From positions 44,585-108,584 of the forward strand of contig JBBIOU010000007.1 of the NCBI GenBank assembly GCA_037443205.1: a stretch of DNA of 64,000 bases. The letters are read 5' to 3'. Source of the stretch: JBBIOU01 sp037443205 (GTDB taxonomy: Bacteria > Bacteroidota > Bacteroidia > Flavobacteriales_D > UBA2798). Below are positions 25,401 to 34,760 of the stretch, piece after piece. The position numbers were made by a program, and so were the translations under genes. Within the stretch, counting starts at the first letter, position 1, and every line of letters begins with the position of its first letter. The notes under the pieces were generated by a model. It searched no databases, was not told the origin of the DNA, and saw only the letters and a list, made by a program, of their open reading frames with translations.

Positions 25401-28400
25401 CTACTTTAAGATTTCTTCGGTTTTTAACGTCTTTGAGCAATTGAAATTCCAAATCAATTTCATTGGCATTAGGCCAAATATCCGTATCGAGTGTGGCTCC
25501 CCAGGGAGTCATTTTTAAGGGTATTTCATATTCATAGTAGTTGTCGGTAAAATCGGTACCCATTCGTAAAAAGAGTGTAACATCGTCATCTTTGGTGATG
25601 TCATCAAAATTATTGGTGGTTTCGGCATGTACAAACATTTTTAATCGTTTATACGAGCGTATATCAAAGTTCACATTTCTGTAACAGGCACGGGCATCGC
25701 CATCTTGCAAACCGCATATTTCCAGTGATAGAGATTGCTCATTGAGGTTTCTTAGATTAGCTGTTGATACATCTATCTGGCGATTGATACCGGGAGGTAA
25801 AACATAAGGTATGGGTTGGCGATTTCCATTTTCTTCGATGTTTACGGCTGATAAACTAAATAGTGTATTTGCAGGATCGCCCTGTATGTATTCCCCGTTT
25901 TCTATTAAGTTTTCTCTGTATATTCTCCACTCACCTCTGATTAACTCTAATCGGGCAAAGCGTATTACAGCCGGATTGTCAAAATTTTTCAAGAACATCC
26001 GCATAAAACGAATGGAGCGAAAATCTTGTATGCCATTTACAACACGTTCGTAATTTCTGATGGGTATTTTAAACTGGTACCATTTTATCTGGCGGGTTTG
26101 TCCATTGGGCATTTGTACATCTCTAACCAGTATGTCGGTAATAAAATTTCTGCCAATTACCATGTCTGCCGGGCGCAAACTTATTTTGTATTGAAAATAA
26201 GCTTCGGTTTCGTTCAGGTTATTATCCTGGTTAATATCTTCAACGTTGGGGATATTGGTTGCACTGGTGGGGTAACCTTCAGCGTTAAGAGAGGTTGAAA
26301 ATTCGTTGGTAGGAGAATTTCCTTCGGGGTTGTTGTATCTTTTATATCTTTCCAGGATGTTACGTTGTTGCGAGTCGTATCTATCGTCTCGGTAAAACGT
26401 GTAATCATCTCCGGATGCGTCAGCAAGTATGCTGTCTCTGCGGCTTATATTTGTTACCTGTGTTGTGATGCAACCTGTATAAGTGTTAAAATAATTTGCT
26501 TCTTCATCTCCGCTTTTTAATCCATCATAGCCGATGTCTTGCAGTAATCTGATGTTAGGATCTGTGGTATTTTCAAATGCATTAACTACCGGCTGGGTAT
26601 TGGGTACATTGCCCCATACGGTTTGGTCTAACAATCCGGTTTGAGTGGAGTTTGTTGGCATACCGTTTTCAAAACTTCTGCGCGAATCAGCTAATATGTC
26701 TTCAGAAATATTTCCCAGATTGATATATAAATCGCCTCCGGTAGTATTTAAGTCATTAATAGCATCATCATTAAAAGGATCCATCATCCAGATTTGTATA
26801 AATTCAATATTTGCCAGCTCAAAGTCGGTTGTTTGTATAGGGCGCATAATTCCCGCCCAGCGCGAACCCGGATTATTTAACCGGCCATTGGCATTGATAC
26901 CGCCAGAAAATGTTGAACCGGCACAATCGTAATTATAAGGTCCTCTTTCGGTAGGATAATAGGCTAAATCAAGTACGGCAATGTTAGTGGGTTGCCCGGT
27001 GGGTAATTGCCGGTTAGGAAAAACTTCTTGCTCAAAAACCTGGCGCATGGTATGATTGCTTTGCATGGGCGAGTTTTTGATATGCGCTGGAGTTAAATTG
27101 TTGTTATTAAAAAATAAGGGGTCAATAACATACCAGGCTAATTTAGCACGGTTCATTCCGTTGCGTAAATCGTTCGATAGATTGCCTTCGGGGAATAAAT
27201 CGTTTTGTCCTTTGGGGGTAGATGCTAAGTGCCATTGGGTAAATGAACGTAAATCAATGGCCGACTGGCTGCCTTCAAAATCATCTATATAAGATAGTCC
27301 TTGAATAGCTCTGGCTGTTCCCGGTATAATGCGGGCATATTCTGCCGAAGCTGTAATTACCGATTTTTCTTTAGTTGAAATTAACGGGATTTTATCTACC
27401 AAACGAGTTAGCCAGGGAGCTTCTTTTCTGAAATTACCGTTTAAACCTATCATAGTATTGCTGATGGGTTCATCGCCTATGTTTATTTTTTGTGTTAAAG
27501 GGCGTTCGGTTAAGTTTAGTATGCTTGCACCTACATTAATATCTTTATTTACGCGATAATCAAAGTGAGAGCCTAAAAGTGTTTTGGTTTGTATATTGAA
27601 CAAGGTATTGCTTTCTACCGAAATATTGATAGGCACTTGTGATTCGAGCAGGCTTTGATTGATGATTTTTACTCTTCCCAGGTTGTAGTCAACGGTGTAA
27701 TCTTGATTTTCAACCAAGGCTCTGCCTCCGGCAGTAACTGTAACTGCGCCTTGTGGAATGTTCATGGCGTTTAACGGAATTTCCGAGCCTCCGGATGATT
27801 GATATCTACCTTTAATTTTAAACCGGTTTAGTTGAGGTATTTGTTGTGCTGCTGTTTTAGTAGAATCATACAGGGGTTGAAATACGATGGATTGTATTGT
27901 TTGCTGGTCTAATCCTGCTTCAATTAATCTTTGTTTCAGATTTTCGCCAAAAGGCTCTACGGTAGTAAAATATATTCTTCCGTTATGTGGATTGATGGTA
28001 CCTGCTGATGTAGCTTTGTTACCGGCAAAAGTAATAGGCATAAAATCAAAAACACCATCAGAAAAAGCGTTGTTGTTGGGGTCGTACCTATCCATGCCTA
28101 AAGTTTGGATAAGCGGTTTATCGTCCAGCCCGGGTTTGGGTATAAAATTTACATCTACGCTGGTAACCGGATTATTATACCAAACGTCTAATCTAAAATT
28201 ATCGCGGCTTACCTGATATGCACCTATTGAGTAAATATTTTTCATCATCAAATCCCATCTTTTAAAATTAGGATTAATGATGGTACCTTTTAGTAGCTTT
28301 AAATAAAGGGCATCAGTGCCGGTAGTTCCGTCTGCTGCAAATTCGCCCACCTGATATACCTGTCCCTGATAGGTATATTGAAAGGCTACGGCCAGCACCT

Positions 28401-29808
28401 CATCATTGTTAAGGGGTTGGTTAAGAGTAATGAATCCGAGTAAGGGATTATAATTAAATTCCTGGTCAGTAAGTCTGCGGGCGTTTTGAACTTTTTCGTA
28501 ATGTACGGCTTGCTGGAATGGTCCGGGTTGAACAATTTGCGAGTTGAGCAATGCGGTAGCATTATTAAATCCTCTGATAACCGGTTGGCTGTTTAAATAG
28601 GTATAAAGGGCGTTTGCATTATTATCAGGCAGGGGCGATAAAGCGGGGTTACCGGGAGTTCCTTCCCATTGTGCCGGTTTGGCTTCTCCCAGGTCGGCAA
28701 AGGCTAAAATATTGCGTGTGTTATCTACGGTATTGTTGATATTGGTTACCCAAACTTCGATGCGGGTAATGTTTATCTGCGAATTTACAATCGGAAGGCT
28801 TTTGCATGCATTGTCGTAATTATCTCTGAAATAATGTGCCAGAAAAAAATGTTTGTTTGCCTCGTAATTATCGGCCGATATTTCAAAATTTTGAACTTGT
28901 GCTCCTCCGGTAACTTGTATCTCGGTTCTTCTGCCTTTTTGTTGTGAGAAAACAGAGGTAACGGTTAATCTGCCAAAACGTAATTGTGTTTTTAAACCAA
29001 ACAAACTTTGACTGCCTGTAATTAATGAACTGGTAAGCGGAAGGTTTACATTACCTGCTTCCACTGCCTGTATGATTTCGTCTTCAAAGCCTCTGTACTC
29101 TAATTTCATAACGTTTTCAAAATCAAAAGTGGCTTTGGTATTGTAGCTGGTAGTAAGTTTTAGTTTATCGCCAATGGTGCCCACTACATTTAACTGCATA
29201 TTTTGATCAAAATCAAATATGGTTATTCTTCTTTGTTTTACGGGTATTTGCGGGTTATCGGTGCGCGAAGAATTTATACCAAACTTCAGTTCGGCTGTAC
29301 CCGAGGGTTTAATATCTATAAGTTTGCTTTTACCAAATATATCTTCTTCAGCAGTAACGATGGGCGGAGCTTTAACAGATGCGTTTTTATTGGGGTCGTT
29401 TTCCGAAACAATACTTTGCCAGTTATTTTGCAGGGCCTGTTGCATATCATACTGCGTGTACTCTTCTAAAGTCATGTGAGTACTGGGTTGATAGTTGTAT
29501 CCGCCCACTGTATTGTTAAAAATATACGTTCCGGTTTGCGGGTCGTAGGTAATGTTGTTCTGGTAGTTAGAGGGGTTGAGATTTATATTACTCCCTTGAT
29601 TTGTGTTAGGATCTCCGTAGTTATAGATATTATAGGGCAAGTTAATTTGCGGGGAGTCTAAACTTATAAAGCTTTTTTTCTCGTTCTCAAAGTCATATAA
29701 TGGTTCATGGATATGTTTATTATCGGCATATACCAAGCCAATCATTGCCACAAAGGCAAAGGCAAATAAAAAGTAGTTAAATATTTTATTTTCTGCCGGT
29801 TTACTCAA
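22453..29808 (-). CDS. sprA: T9SS outer-membrane translocon protein SprA (Sov)
   Basis: A 2451-residue protein, the size of SprA, the giant beta-barrel through which type IX secretion cargo crosses the outer membrane. It opens with a hydrophobic export segment (NYFLFAFAFVAMIGLVYADN) and continues with long stretches of alternating residues. It ends with barrel strands (LRFYFDRTLTKPKI ... AIRFTL) and a terminal hydrophobic residue. Regions such as SSRTDNPQIPVKQRRITIFD and DNYEANKHFFLAHYFRDNYD are typical of the family. Initiation is at a TTG (29806-29808); no closer ATG gives a signal-like N-terminus. It lies 28 bases after ruvA and is followed by gcvH, an order seen in many Bacteroidota. Four T9SS cargo proteins are encoded in this window. 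Confidence 0.95.
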   Translation of the reverse strand: MSKPAENKIFNYFLFAFAFVAMIGLVYADNKHIHEPLYDFENEKKSFISLDSPQINLPYNIYNYGDPNTNQGSNINLNPSNYQNNITYDPQTGTYIFNNTVGGYNYQPSTHMTLEEYTQYDMQQALQNNWQSIVSENDPNKNASVKAPPIVTAEEDIFGKSKLIDIKPSGTAELKFGINSSRTDNPQIPVKQRRITIFDFDQNMQLNVVGTIGDKLKLTTSYNTKATFDFENVMKLEYRGFEDEIIQAVEAGNVNLPLTSSLITGSQSLFGLKTQLRFGRLTVTSVFSQQKGRRTEIQVTGGAQVQNFEISADNYEANKHFFLAHYFRDNYDNACKSLPIVNSQINITRIEVWVTNINNTVDNTRNILAFADLGEAKPAQWEGTPGNPALSPLPDNNANALYTYLNSQPVIRGFNNATALLNSQIVQPGPFQQAVHYEKVQNARRLTDQEFNYNPLLGFITLNQPLNNDEVLAVAFQYTYQGQVYQVGEFAADGTTGTDALYLKLLKGTIINPNFKRWDLMMKNIYSIGAYQVSRDNFRLDVWYNNPVTSVDVNFIPKPGLDDKPLIQTLGMDRYDPNNNAFSDGVFDFMPITFAGNKATSAGTINPHNGRIYFTTVEPFGENLKQRLIEAGLDQQTIQSIVFQPLYDSTKTAAQQIPQLNRFKIKGRYQSSGGSEIPLNAMNIPQGAVTVTAGGRALVENQDYTVDYNLGRVKIINQSLLESQVPINISVESNTLFNIQTKTLLGSHFDYRVNKDINVGASILNLTERPLTQKINIGDEPISNTMIGLNGNFRKEAPWLTRLVDKIPLISTKEKSVITASAEYARIIPGTARAIQGLSYIDDFEGSQSAIDLRSFTQWHLASTPKGQNDLFPEGNLSNDLRNGMNRAKLAWYVIDPLFFNNNNLTPAHIKNSPMQSNHTMRQVFEQEVFPNRQLPTGQPTNIAVLDLAYYPTERGPYNYDCAGSTFSGGINANGRLNNPGSRWAGIMRPIQTTDFELANIEFIQIWMMDPFNDDAINDLNTTGGDLYINLGNISEDILADSRRSFENGMPTNSTQTGLLDQTVWGNVPNTQPVVNAFENTTDPNIRLLQDIGYDGLKSGDEEANYFNTYTGCITTQVTNISRRDSILADASGDDYTFYRDDRYDSQQRNILERYKRYNNPEGNSPTNEFSTSLNAEGYPTSATNIPNVEDINQDNNLNETEAYFQYKISLRPADMVIGRNFITDILVRDVQMPNGQTRQIKWYQFKIPIRNYERVVNGIQDFRSIRFMRMFLKNFDNPAVIRFARLELIRGEWRIYRENLIENGEYIQGDPANTLFSLSAVNIEENGNRQPIPYVLPPGINRQIDVSTANLRNLNEQSLSLEICGLQDGDARACYRNVNFDIRSYKRLKMFVHAETTNNFDDITKDDDVTLFLRMGTDFTDNYYEYEIPLKMTPWGATLDTDIWPNANEIDLEFQLLKDVKNRRNLKVAQGLAFFNQLYVEPDPNNPKRLMKVIGNPNLQGLKIIMVGVRNPHKNSTNPWKPDDGLPKCLEVWINELRLTDFDQQGGWAAIGRVNANLADFGNVALSGNYSTPYWGSMEKRVSERQREYIYGWDGSTALEFGKFFPEKWNLKIPVYFGYGENFIRPQFDPLNPDILLLESMQNMSPEEQKIYKQKVLDYTRRKSFNLTNVRKDRGEKAGKTHFWDIENFSATYSFSEIFHRDINTEYNVNRIYRVGLNYTFNNNPKAIEPFKKVKWMKSKWWNIIKDINFYLMPKVVSVRSDINRTYSANLIRNNFGALTFPTYTKNFTWIRAYDLKWDISKNIKFDFTATNNGVIGEPFGRVDKAYADEYQLFKDSVMASIRKWGINRQYMHTANVNITWPINKIPLLDWVTLTTRYSVSYDWQRAPFAQDTLGHTIQNSRNVSWNAQLNFNTLYNKVPFFKNLNQKIQTGAKPNPKTPAKINTSANKQNNNSSDTTKTKKPDNKSQPHYTPLENIARVIMMLKTASFTYSTTDGMMLPGFGQVNNLLGMDYQWNSPGWGFVSGRQNYDLWGNQNGWNGYDQYAYYAADQGWLVQNQYINNQYTVNHTSNLQARASIEPLTGLRVELNAEKNVSENRMSLFRYFEEIDNQPINAYLDQNVQLNGMMSMSIIAWKTVFFRDNKENVSPVFEKFRDIRTEASVLLGQTNPNSAGQNNDGYYDGYSGTQQDVLISSFIAAYTGSSVKEKHTNPFKAIPMPNWRITYDPMSKAKWVFFKKWFKSFNISHSYRSNLAIANYSTNLLGTRDNEGHLDARDQNNNFINDRLINTIALTEQTTPFSVDITWNLKNKGQTSGLITKLEIKRDRNLSLSLVNNQVTELRGKELVIGTGYKFNKLRFPFKIGGKYPENDLNCRIDLSIRDNVTITRKIVENINQPTAGQRLFSIRSSADYRLTEKLTLRFYFDRTLTKPKITTAFPTGNTSTGIAIRFTL

Positions 29809-29836
29809 AATACCCTGTTTTAAAGGGGGTGTGAAT

Positions 29837-30427
29837 TTACATATTTTTCAATGCTGTTTTGATTAACTGTTCAACTTGCAGATTATTGTGTACGGATAAT
29901 ATTTTATCAAGGGTATCGGATGCTTTATTTTTGTCAAATCCAAGGGTAATTAAAGCTGCGAGTGCTTCTTGTTTTAGCGGGGAAACAAGGCCTTCGTTAA
30001 AAAACTCTCCGGGCAGACTGTCATCTTTACCTAATTTTCCTTTTAAATCTACAATGATTCGCTGGGCGGTTTTTTCACCTATGCCTTTTACTTTTTTAAA
30101 CATTGCCACATTGCCTGATAATATCCCCTGATGAATTTCGGCTATGGATAATGAAGATAACAGTAACATAGCGCTATTGCCACCAACCCCTGAAACAGAA
30201 ACCAATAAGCGAAAGAGGTTTCTTTCGGCAATATCAAAAAAACCATACATACGAGGCAGGTCATCTCTGATGTACAATGATTCGGTATAGAGCTTGCAAC
30301 TTTGCTTATTTGATATTTGGGTATATGTGTATAATGAAACATGTAAATAATAACCTGTTCCGTTAACATCAATTATTACGTGGGCGGGGCTTTTTTCGGT
30401 TATTTTCCCCTCTAAGTGATAGATCAT
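29837..30427 (-). CDS. ruvA: Holliday junction branch migration protein RuvA
   Basis: A 196-residue protein that binds four-way DNA junctions and loads the RuvB motor. It has the N-terminal OB domain (MIYHLEGKITEKSPAHVIID), two helix-hairpin-helix motifs (LVSVSGVGGNSAMLLL and FKKVKGIGEKTAQRIIVDLK), and a C-terminal RuvB-contacting domain (LVSPLKQEALAALITLGF). The frame stays open upstream, but the start at 30427 gives the correct N-terminus. The upstream extension would run through a strong terminator hairpin at 30460-30489. ruvB itself is 11 kb away at 41767. Confidence 0.95.
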   Translation of the reverse strand: MIYHLEGKITEKSPAHVIIDVNGTGYYLHVSLYTYTQISNKQSCKLYTESLYIRDDLPRMYGFFDIAERNLFRLLVSVSGVGGNSAMLLLSSLSIAEIHQGILSGNVAMFKKVKGIGEKTAQRIIVDLKGKLGKDDSLPGEFFNEGLVSPLKQEALAALITLGFDKNKASDTLDKILSVHNNLQVEQLIKTALKNM

Positions 30428-30459
30428 TTCCGGGTTTTGTTTTTTGACCAAAATTACTA

Positions 30460-30489
30460 AAAAGCCCCTTGGCATGCCAAGGGGCTTTT
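30460..30489 (-). terminator. Terminator after the Asp-box T9SS protein
   Basis: A perfect inverted repeat AAAAGCCCCTTGG-CATG-CCAAGGGGCTTTT lies 26 bases after the stop of the gene at 30516-33680 and 32 bases before the ruvA ATG. The symmetric A and T runs make it look bidirectional. Confidence 0.9.
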
Positions 30490-30515
30490 AAAGTATTACG
30501 GTAAATTAAAATGTT

Positions 30516-33500
30516 TTATCTGGAAACTACTAAGCGAGTGCTTTTATTGTCGTTGCCAATTTGAGCGTTTATTATATAAGTTCCGGTGCTCAGGTCGTTT
30601 ACGTTTAAGGTAATTAATTGTTTACCTTGTTGTAGTTCGCCTAAACTCATTGTTTGTACTATCCTTCCTCTAAGGTCTATAATACGAACCTGCACGTTTG
30701 CTTTTTCGGTTAATTCTAAAGCAAGTGTACCTGTATTATTCATTGGGTTAGGATATACAAGTAAATTGTTTACAGCTGTTGTAACCGGCTGGTTATGGTT
30801 GTTGTTATTACTTAAATAAGTATCCGAACGGAAAATACCTCTTCCGTAAGTACCTATGTAAATAGCGCCTTTGTTTGTTACATAGGGCTGTGTCCATTGT
30901 TGTTGTCTGACACATGTTACGGGTACTCTTCCGGGAGAGTTGCCTGTGCCTTGATAGGTCCAGGAAGGTATACCGCTAAAGGCGTTGTCTGTTGCATATA
31001 CGCCAAACTCGGTACCAACCACTACCACATTATGGTCGTAAACATTTATTATTGCATCATAAGTAGGTATTTGTGGCAAATTGCCTTGCATAGAGGTAAA
31101 GGTTCCGGTTCCGCTGGTGATATGTGCGGCAGTTGTTGCTTGGGTAGTTCTGTAAATTTTTGCGCCTGTTCCTGTTTGAGCCAATGTAACGATTACCCGA
31201 TCAGGGTTATTAAAATCAACACATACGCCTTCTATGCTTCCTCCCGGGGAAAAGAATATATCATCAGATTGAACATTGGTTAAATCGTAGTTGGGTGCAT
31301 AAACTGTATTTAATCCGGATACACGTACCAGTTTACTTGAATAAGCAATAAACAAATAATTACCATCTTGGCTAAAGGCAAAAGCGTTAGCCCCACCGGG
31401 TAAAGTTCCGGTACCTGCATTATCAGGCACTCTAAACCATTTAGGTGTAGCGTTGGGTCGTGCCGCATAGCGTGTCATCCATATACCCGGCCTATTTATA
31501 ACCGGTGCCGGTGTGGTTGTGCCGGTTAAGGATAGGGTAAACCAGGTTTGCACGGGGTCTACTAATTTAATTGTATCGTTGGCATTGATAATGGCACTTA
31601 CTGTATGAGTAAGCGGGTAACCATTAAATGATTGTGAAGCGTAATTTATTGTTGCTCCGGGGTTGTATCTAACAAAATGATTAGCTTTAATTGGTAAATT
31701 ATTAGCCGGAGCGGTAGTTAAATGAAACTCAAACTGACCGGTGCTGTAATTGATAAAATTAGCCGAGTCGGTATTTAACAAGGCCCCGGTAAATTGTCCC
31801 GAACCATTGTCTGTTAATGCGGTGCTGGTTCCTAAAAGTATTTGCACGGTGTTAGGGATAATTTGTATGTTAGGTCCTAAGTATTGATTAATATAGCCTG
31901 TAAACTTCTTTTTTACTCCGTTTCCGTTTTCTAACAGTTGTTGTTTTACTGAGTTAATAAATAATATTGAGTCTAAACTGTTAGGGTCATTGGTTGTTTC
32001 CCAGTATTTTAAACGGGTATAAAATGATGAGTTGGGAGTAAGCGTGTCGAAGAATGAACTAAAAGATGTTCCTCCGTTAGTTGAGCGTAATGCATCACCA
32101 AAATATAAGCTTCCAAACATCAAATCTCTGCTGATGTTAGACATCTCACAATCAAATCCATCTCCTCCATTACCTTCAAAAAAAGATTGGTAGGTAGCCA
32201 TTTGATGGTTATTTATTTGCGTTCCATTATCCTGGGCACCACCCATTACATCGCCCCACGCATTGGTAGCCATACAGTAAAATTGGGTGCAATTCAGCCC
32301 TCGGTTGGAAGTATTAAAAATGTTGCCTATGGCGGGGAATCTTCTGGAAATACCCCCATCTGAACCAACAAAAAAGGTTCCATTATCATCATAACGCATT
32401 TCGTGTTGGTCGGCATGGACATAGCCGGGTAAAAACTCGGGTAAAAACCATTGGGTTAGTTGTTGCCATTGACCGGTAGGGATACTGCCGGCTGTTCGGT
32501 TCCATTCATATATATCTAATCCTGCGACAAATAGTTTACCGGGATTACCTTTGGCAACATGGCAAATAATGTCATAATCAGCCTGAGAGCCTGTGGGGTT
32601 AAAAGCTGCAGTTGTGCGAATACGCTCTCTCACCCAGCGGGTCAGGCGGTCTTCGGATACGTATGCTCCATTGAATGATATATTGTTGGTTCTGCCAAAT
32701 ACGGCATACAGGTTCCAGTAACCGTTAGAATTTTTTTCATGTGATATGGCATATACACCTCTGTAATGACCGGTAGTAGGTATTTTGTTTTGGGCAACTG
32801 TACCTGCAACACTGGTAAAGTTTTGGCCTCCGTCTGTAGAAACGTAAGTTGTAACTGATCCGCCCAAACCTGCTCCGCATATTATTACTTGCCCGTCTTT
32901 AGAAATTTTAAAATCGCAAATGGTATTGTTGGTTTGAAAATTTAAAGTATTCCAACCGTTAACAGGGTCATAAGTTGAAAGTTTAATATTGGTACCTTGA
33001 CCTGAAATCCAAATTTTATCCGGGTTAACAGGGTCAGCTTCCAGTTTTGTAATGGGGGGGTTGCTTGTTAGCTGACTAACGTTCAGTTCCTGCCAGGTGT
33101 CGCCTAAGTCATCACTGTAAAATATTCCGTCACCTACAAATGGTTCTCTAAAAATACTTGAGTTATAGATAGTATTGTTACTTGCGGCTATAAACCCGGT
33201 ACCAACATATACACGTCCGTTACCTGTTATACAAACGGATGATACTGATAAGTTTTGGCTAAAAGAATTTACGGTTTGCCAGGTATTTCCACCATCGGTA
33301 CTTTTAAATAATCCTCCTGATACGCTTCCAACAAAAATTATGTTGGGGTTATTTTTATAAATGGCAATGGCTCTAACTCTGCCACCCACATTGTCGGGTC
33401 CTTCTTCAATCCATGATAAACTTACGGCTCTTTCTGCCTCACCCATCATCAATGCCTGGTCTCGTAAATACATGTAGCGGTTAATATCAAAATCGCCATT

Positions 33501-33680
33501 AAAATCCGAAATAAGTGCCATTCTGTGTTTGTATGCTTCTTCAGCAAATGAATATATTTTTACTTTGGATGATTTGCGAGGTTTGTATAAGCCTTCATGA
33601 GCTGTGTTTGACATAAAAAATGCAGCAACAACTGCTGCTGTCAAGATTAAAGAGCCAGATTTTAGTAAATTTCTTTTCAT
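30516..33680 (-). CDS. Secreted Asp-box/BNR-repeat protein with T9SS type A sorting domain
   Basis: A 1054-residue protein with an N-terminal export segment (about residues 8-25, GSLILTAAVVAAFFMSNTAH). Its body is rich in sortilin/BNR-like Asp-boxes, for example KSTDGGNTWQTV, SDDLGDTWQELN, STDGGQNFTSV and STNGGTSFSSF, which predict a beta-propeller. The last 80 or so residues are a T9SS type A sorting domain: NLLVYPNPMNNTGTLALEL, then a turn with LRGRIVQTMSLG and final TYIINAQIGNDNKSTRLVVS. This sends it through SprA and usually anchors or releases it at the surface. Ligand or enzymatic activity cannot be told. It is monocistronic, ending in the terminator at 30460-30489. Confidence 0.88.
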   Translation of the reverse strand: MKRNLLKSGSLILTAAVVAAFFMSNTAHEGLYKPRKSSKVKIYSFAEEAYKHRMALISDFNGDFDINRYMYLRDQALMMGEAERAVSLSWIEEGPDNVGGRVRAIAIYKNNPNIIFVGSVSGGLFKSTDGGNTWQTVNSFSQNLSVSSVCITGNGRVYVGTGFIAASNNTIYNSSIFREPFVGDGIFYSDDLGDTWQELNVSQLTSNPPITKLEADPVNPDKIWISGQGTNIKLSTYDPVNGWNTLNFQTNNTICDFKISKDGQVIICGAGLGGSVTTYVSTDGGQNFTSVAGTVAQNKIPTTGHYRGVYAISHEKNSNGYWNLYAVFGRTNNISFNGAYVSEDRLTRWVRERIRTTAAFNPTGSQADYDIICHVAKGNPGKLFVAGLDIYEWNRTAGSIPTGQWQQLTQWFLPEFLPGYVHADQHEMRYDDNGTFFVGSDGGISRRFPAIGNIFNTSNRGLNCTQFYCMATNAWGDVMGGAQDNGTQINNHQMATYQSFFEGNGGDGFDCEMSNISRDLMFGSLYFGDALRSTNGGTSFSSFFDTLTPNSSFYTRLKYWETTNDPNSLDSILFINSVKQQLLENGNGVKKKFTGYINQYLGPNIQIIPNTVQILLGTSTALTDNGSGQFTGALLNTDSANFINYSTGQFEFHLTTAPANNLPIKANHFVRYNPGATINYASQSFNGYPLTHTVSAIINANDTIKLVDPVQTWFTLSLTGTTTPAPVINRPGIWMTRYAARPNATPKWFRVPDNAGTGTLPGGANAFAFSQDGNYLFIAYSSKLVRVSGLNTVYAPNYDLTNVQSDDIFFSPGGSIEGVCVDFNNPDRVIVTLAQTGTGAKIYRTTQATTAAHITSGTGTFTSMQGNLPQIPTYDAIINVYDHNVVVVGTEFGVYATDNAFSGIPSWTYQGTGNSPGRVPVTCVRQQQWTQPYVTNKGAIYIGTYGRGIFRSDTYLSNNNNHNQPVTTAVNNLLVYPNPMNNTGTLALELTEKANVQVRIIDLRGRIVQTMSLGELQQGKQLITLNVNDLSTGTYIINAQIGNDNKSTRLVVSR

Positions 33681-33871
33681 TGTAGTTAAAATTTAATTTT
33701 TTTTCGGGTATTTAAGTAAGGCTAATTAGCAAAATAACAATTTTGTGCATAATACAACAACATTGTGTTATTTAAAGGTTAATTAGAGTGAGTGTGTGGC
33801 GAGGGCATAAAGCTACAAATTAAATTAATATCTAAGCATTTTTTGTGTTTTAATAATTTGCCGGGATAATG

Positions 33872-34747
33872 TTAAAAATCTACATGTTTTTCGGCATGAT
33901 AAGATGAACGTACCAGGGGACCGCTTTCTACGTACTTAAAGCCTTTTTGCAGGCCGAGTTCTTTGTAATAGGCAAATTTTTCGGGACTGATAAATTCTAC
34001 TACGGGTAAATGATTTTTTGTGGGTTGTAAATACTGCCCGAGGGTAAGCACGTCTACTTGTACTGAGCGCAAGTCGTCCATGGTTTCAATCACTTCTTGT
34101 TCGCTTTCTCCCAGACCCAGCATAACTCCCGATTTGGTTTTTAATCCGGCTTGTTTTAATCGCAGAAGTACTTCTAAGCTACGGTCGTATTTAGCCTGTA
34201 TCCTCACTTGCCTGGTAAGCCTTCTGACAGTTTCGAGGTTATGCGAAACTATATCGGGTTTGACATCTATTATTTTTTGGAGATTGTTCCAATTACCGGC
34301 AAAATCAGGAATAAGGGTTTCTATTTTGGTTTCGGGAGATTTTCTTCGGATAGCTCGTACAGTCATTGCCCAAATTTCTGAACCTCCGTCTTTAAGGTCA
34401 TCTCTGTCAACTGAAGTTATGACGCAATGTTTTACCCCCATTAATTTAACGGAGTTGGCCACTCTGGCGGGCTCAAAGGGGTCTGCTTCTAAGGGTTTGC
34501 CGGTAGCAACGGCACAAAAACCGCATGAGCGCGTGCATACATTGCCTAATATCATAAAAGTGGCGGTACCTGCTCCCCAACACTCGCCCATATTTGGGCA
34601 ATTCCCGCTTTCGCAGATGGTGTGTAATTGGTGTTTTTCAACGAGATTTCTGACTGCTTTGTAATTTTCACCGGTAGGCAATTTTACTCTAAGCCAGTGT
34701 GGTTTTTTTAGTTTTTCAGTTTTAATCCCTTCTAATTCCTCTGCCAT
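33872..34747 (-). CDS. lipA: Lipoyl synthase
   Basis: Radical-SAM enzyme of 291 residues inserting two sulfurs into protein-bound octanoyl groups to make lipoate. The auxiliary [4Fe-4S] ligands are in CESGNCPNMGEC (Cys-x4-Cys-x5-Cys) and the radical-SAM cluster ligands in CTRSCGFC (Cys-x3-Cys-x2-Cys). The downstream region GLGESEQEVIETMDDLR and the C-terminal SGPLVRSSYHAEKH (serine ligand RSSY) are also normal. The start at 34747 (MAEELEGIKTEKL) is preferred; a longer frame to 34780 would overlap the upstream gene. Clients nearby include GcvH. Confidence 0.95.
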   Translation of the reverse strand: MAEELEGIKTEKLKKPHWLRVKLPTGENYKAVRNLVEKHQLHTICESGNCPNMGECWGAGTATFMILGNVCTRSCGFCAVATGKPLEADPFEPARVANSVKLMGVKHCVITSVDRDDLKDGGSEIWAMTVRAIRRKSPETKIETLIPDFAGNWNNLQKIIDVKPDIVSHNLETVRRLTRQVRIQAKYDRSLEVLLRLKQAGLKTKSGVMLGLGESEQEVIETMDDLRSVQVDVLTLGQYLQPTKNHLPVVEFISPEKFAYYKELGLQKGFKYVESGPLVRSSYHAEKHVDF

Positions 34748-34760
34748 AATAATTTTATTG

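Noticed and set aside
22453..29808. Multiple short frames opposite sprA as genes
   Set aside because: They are antisense shadows of a single 2451-codon gene whose protein is well recognised along its whole length.
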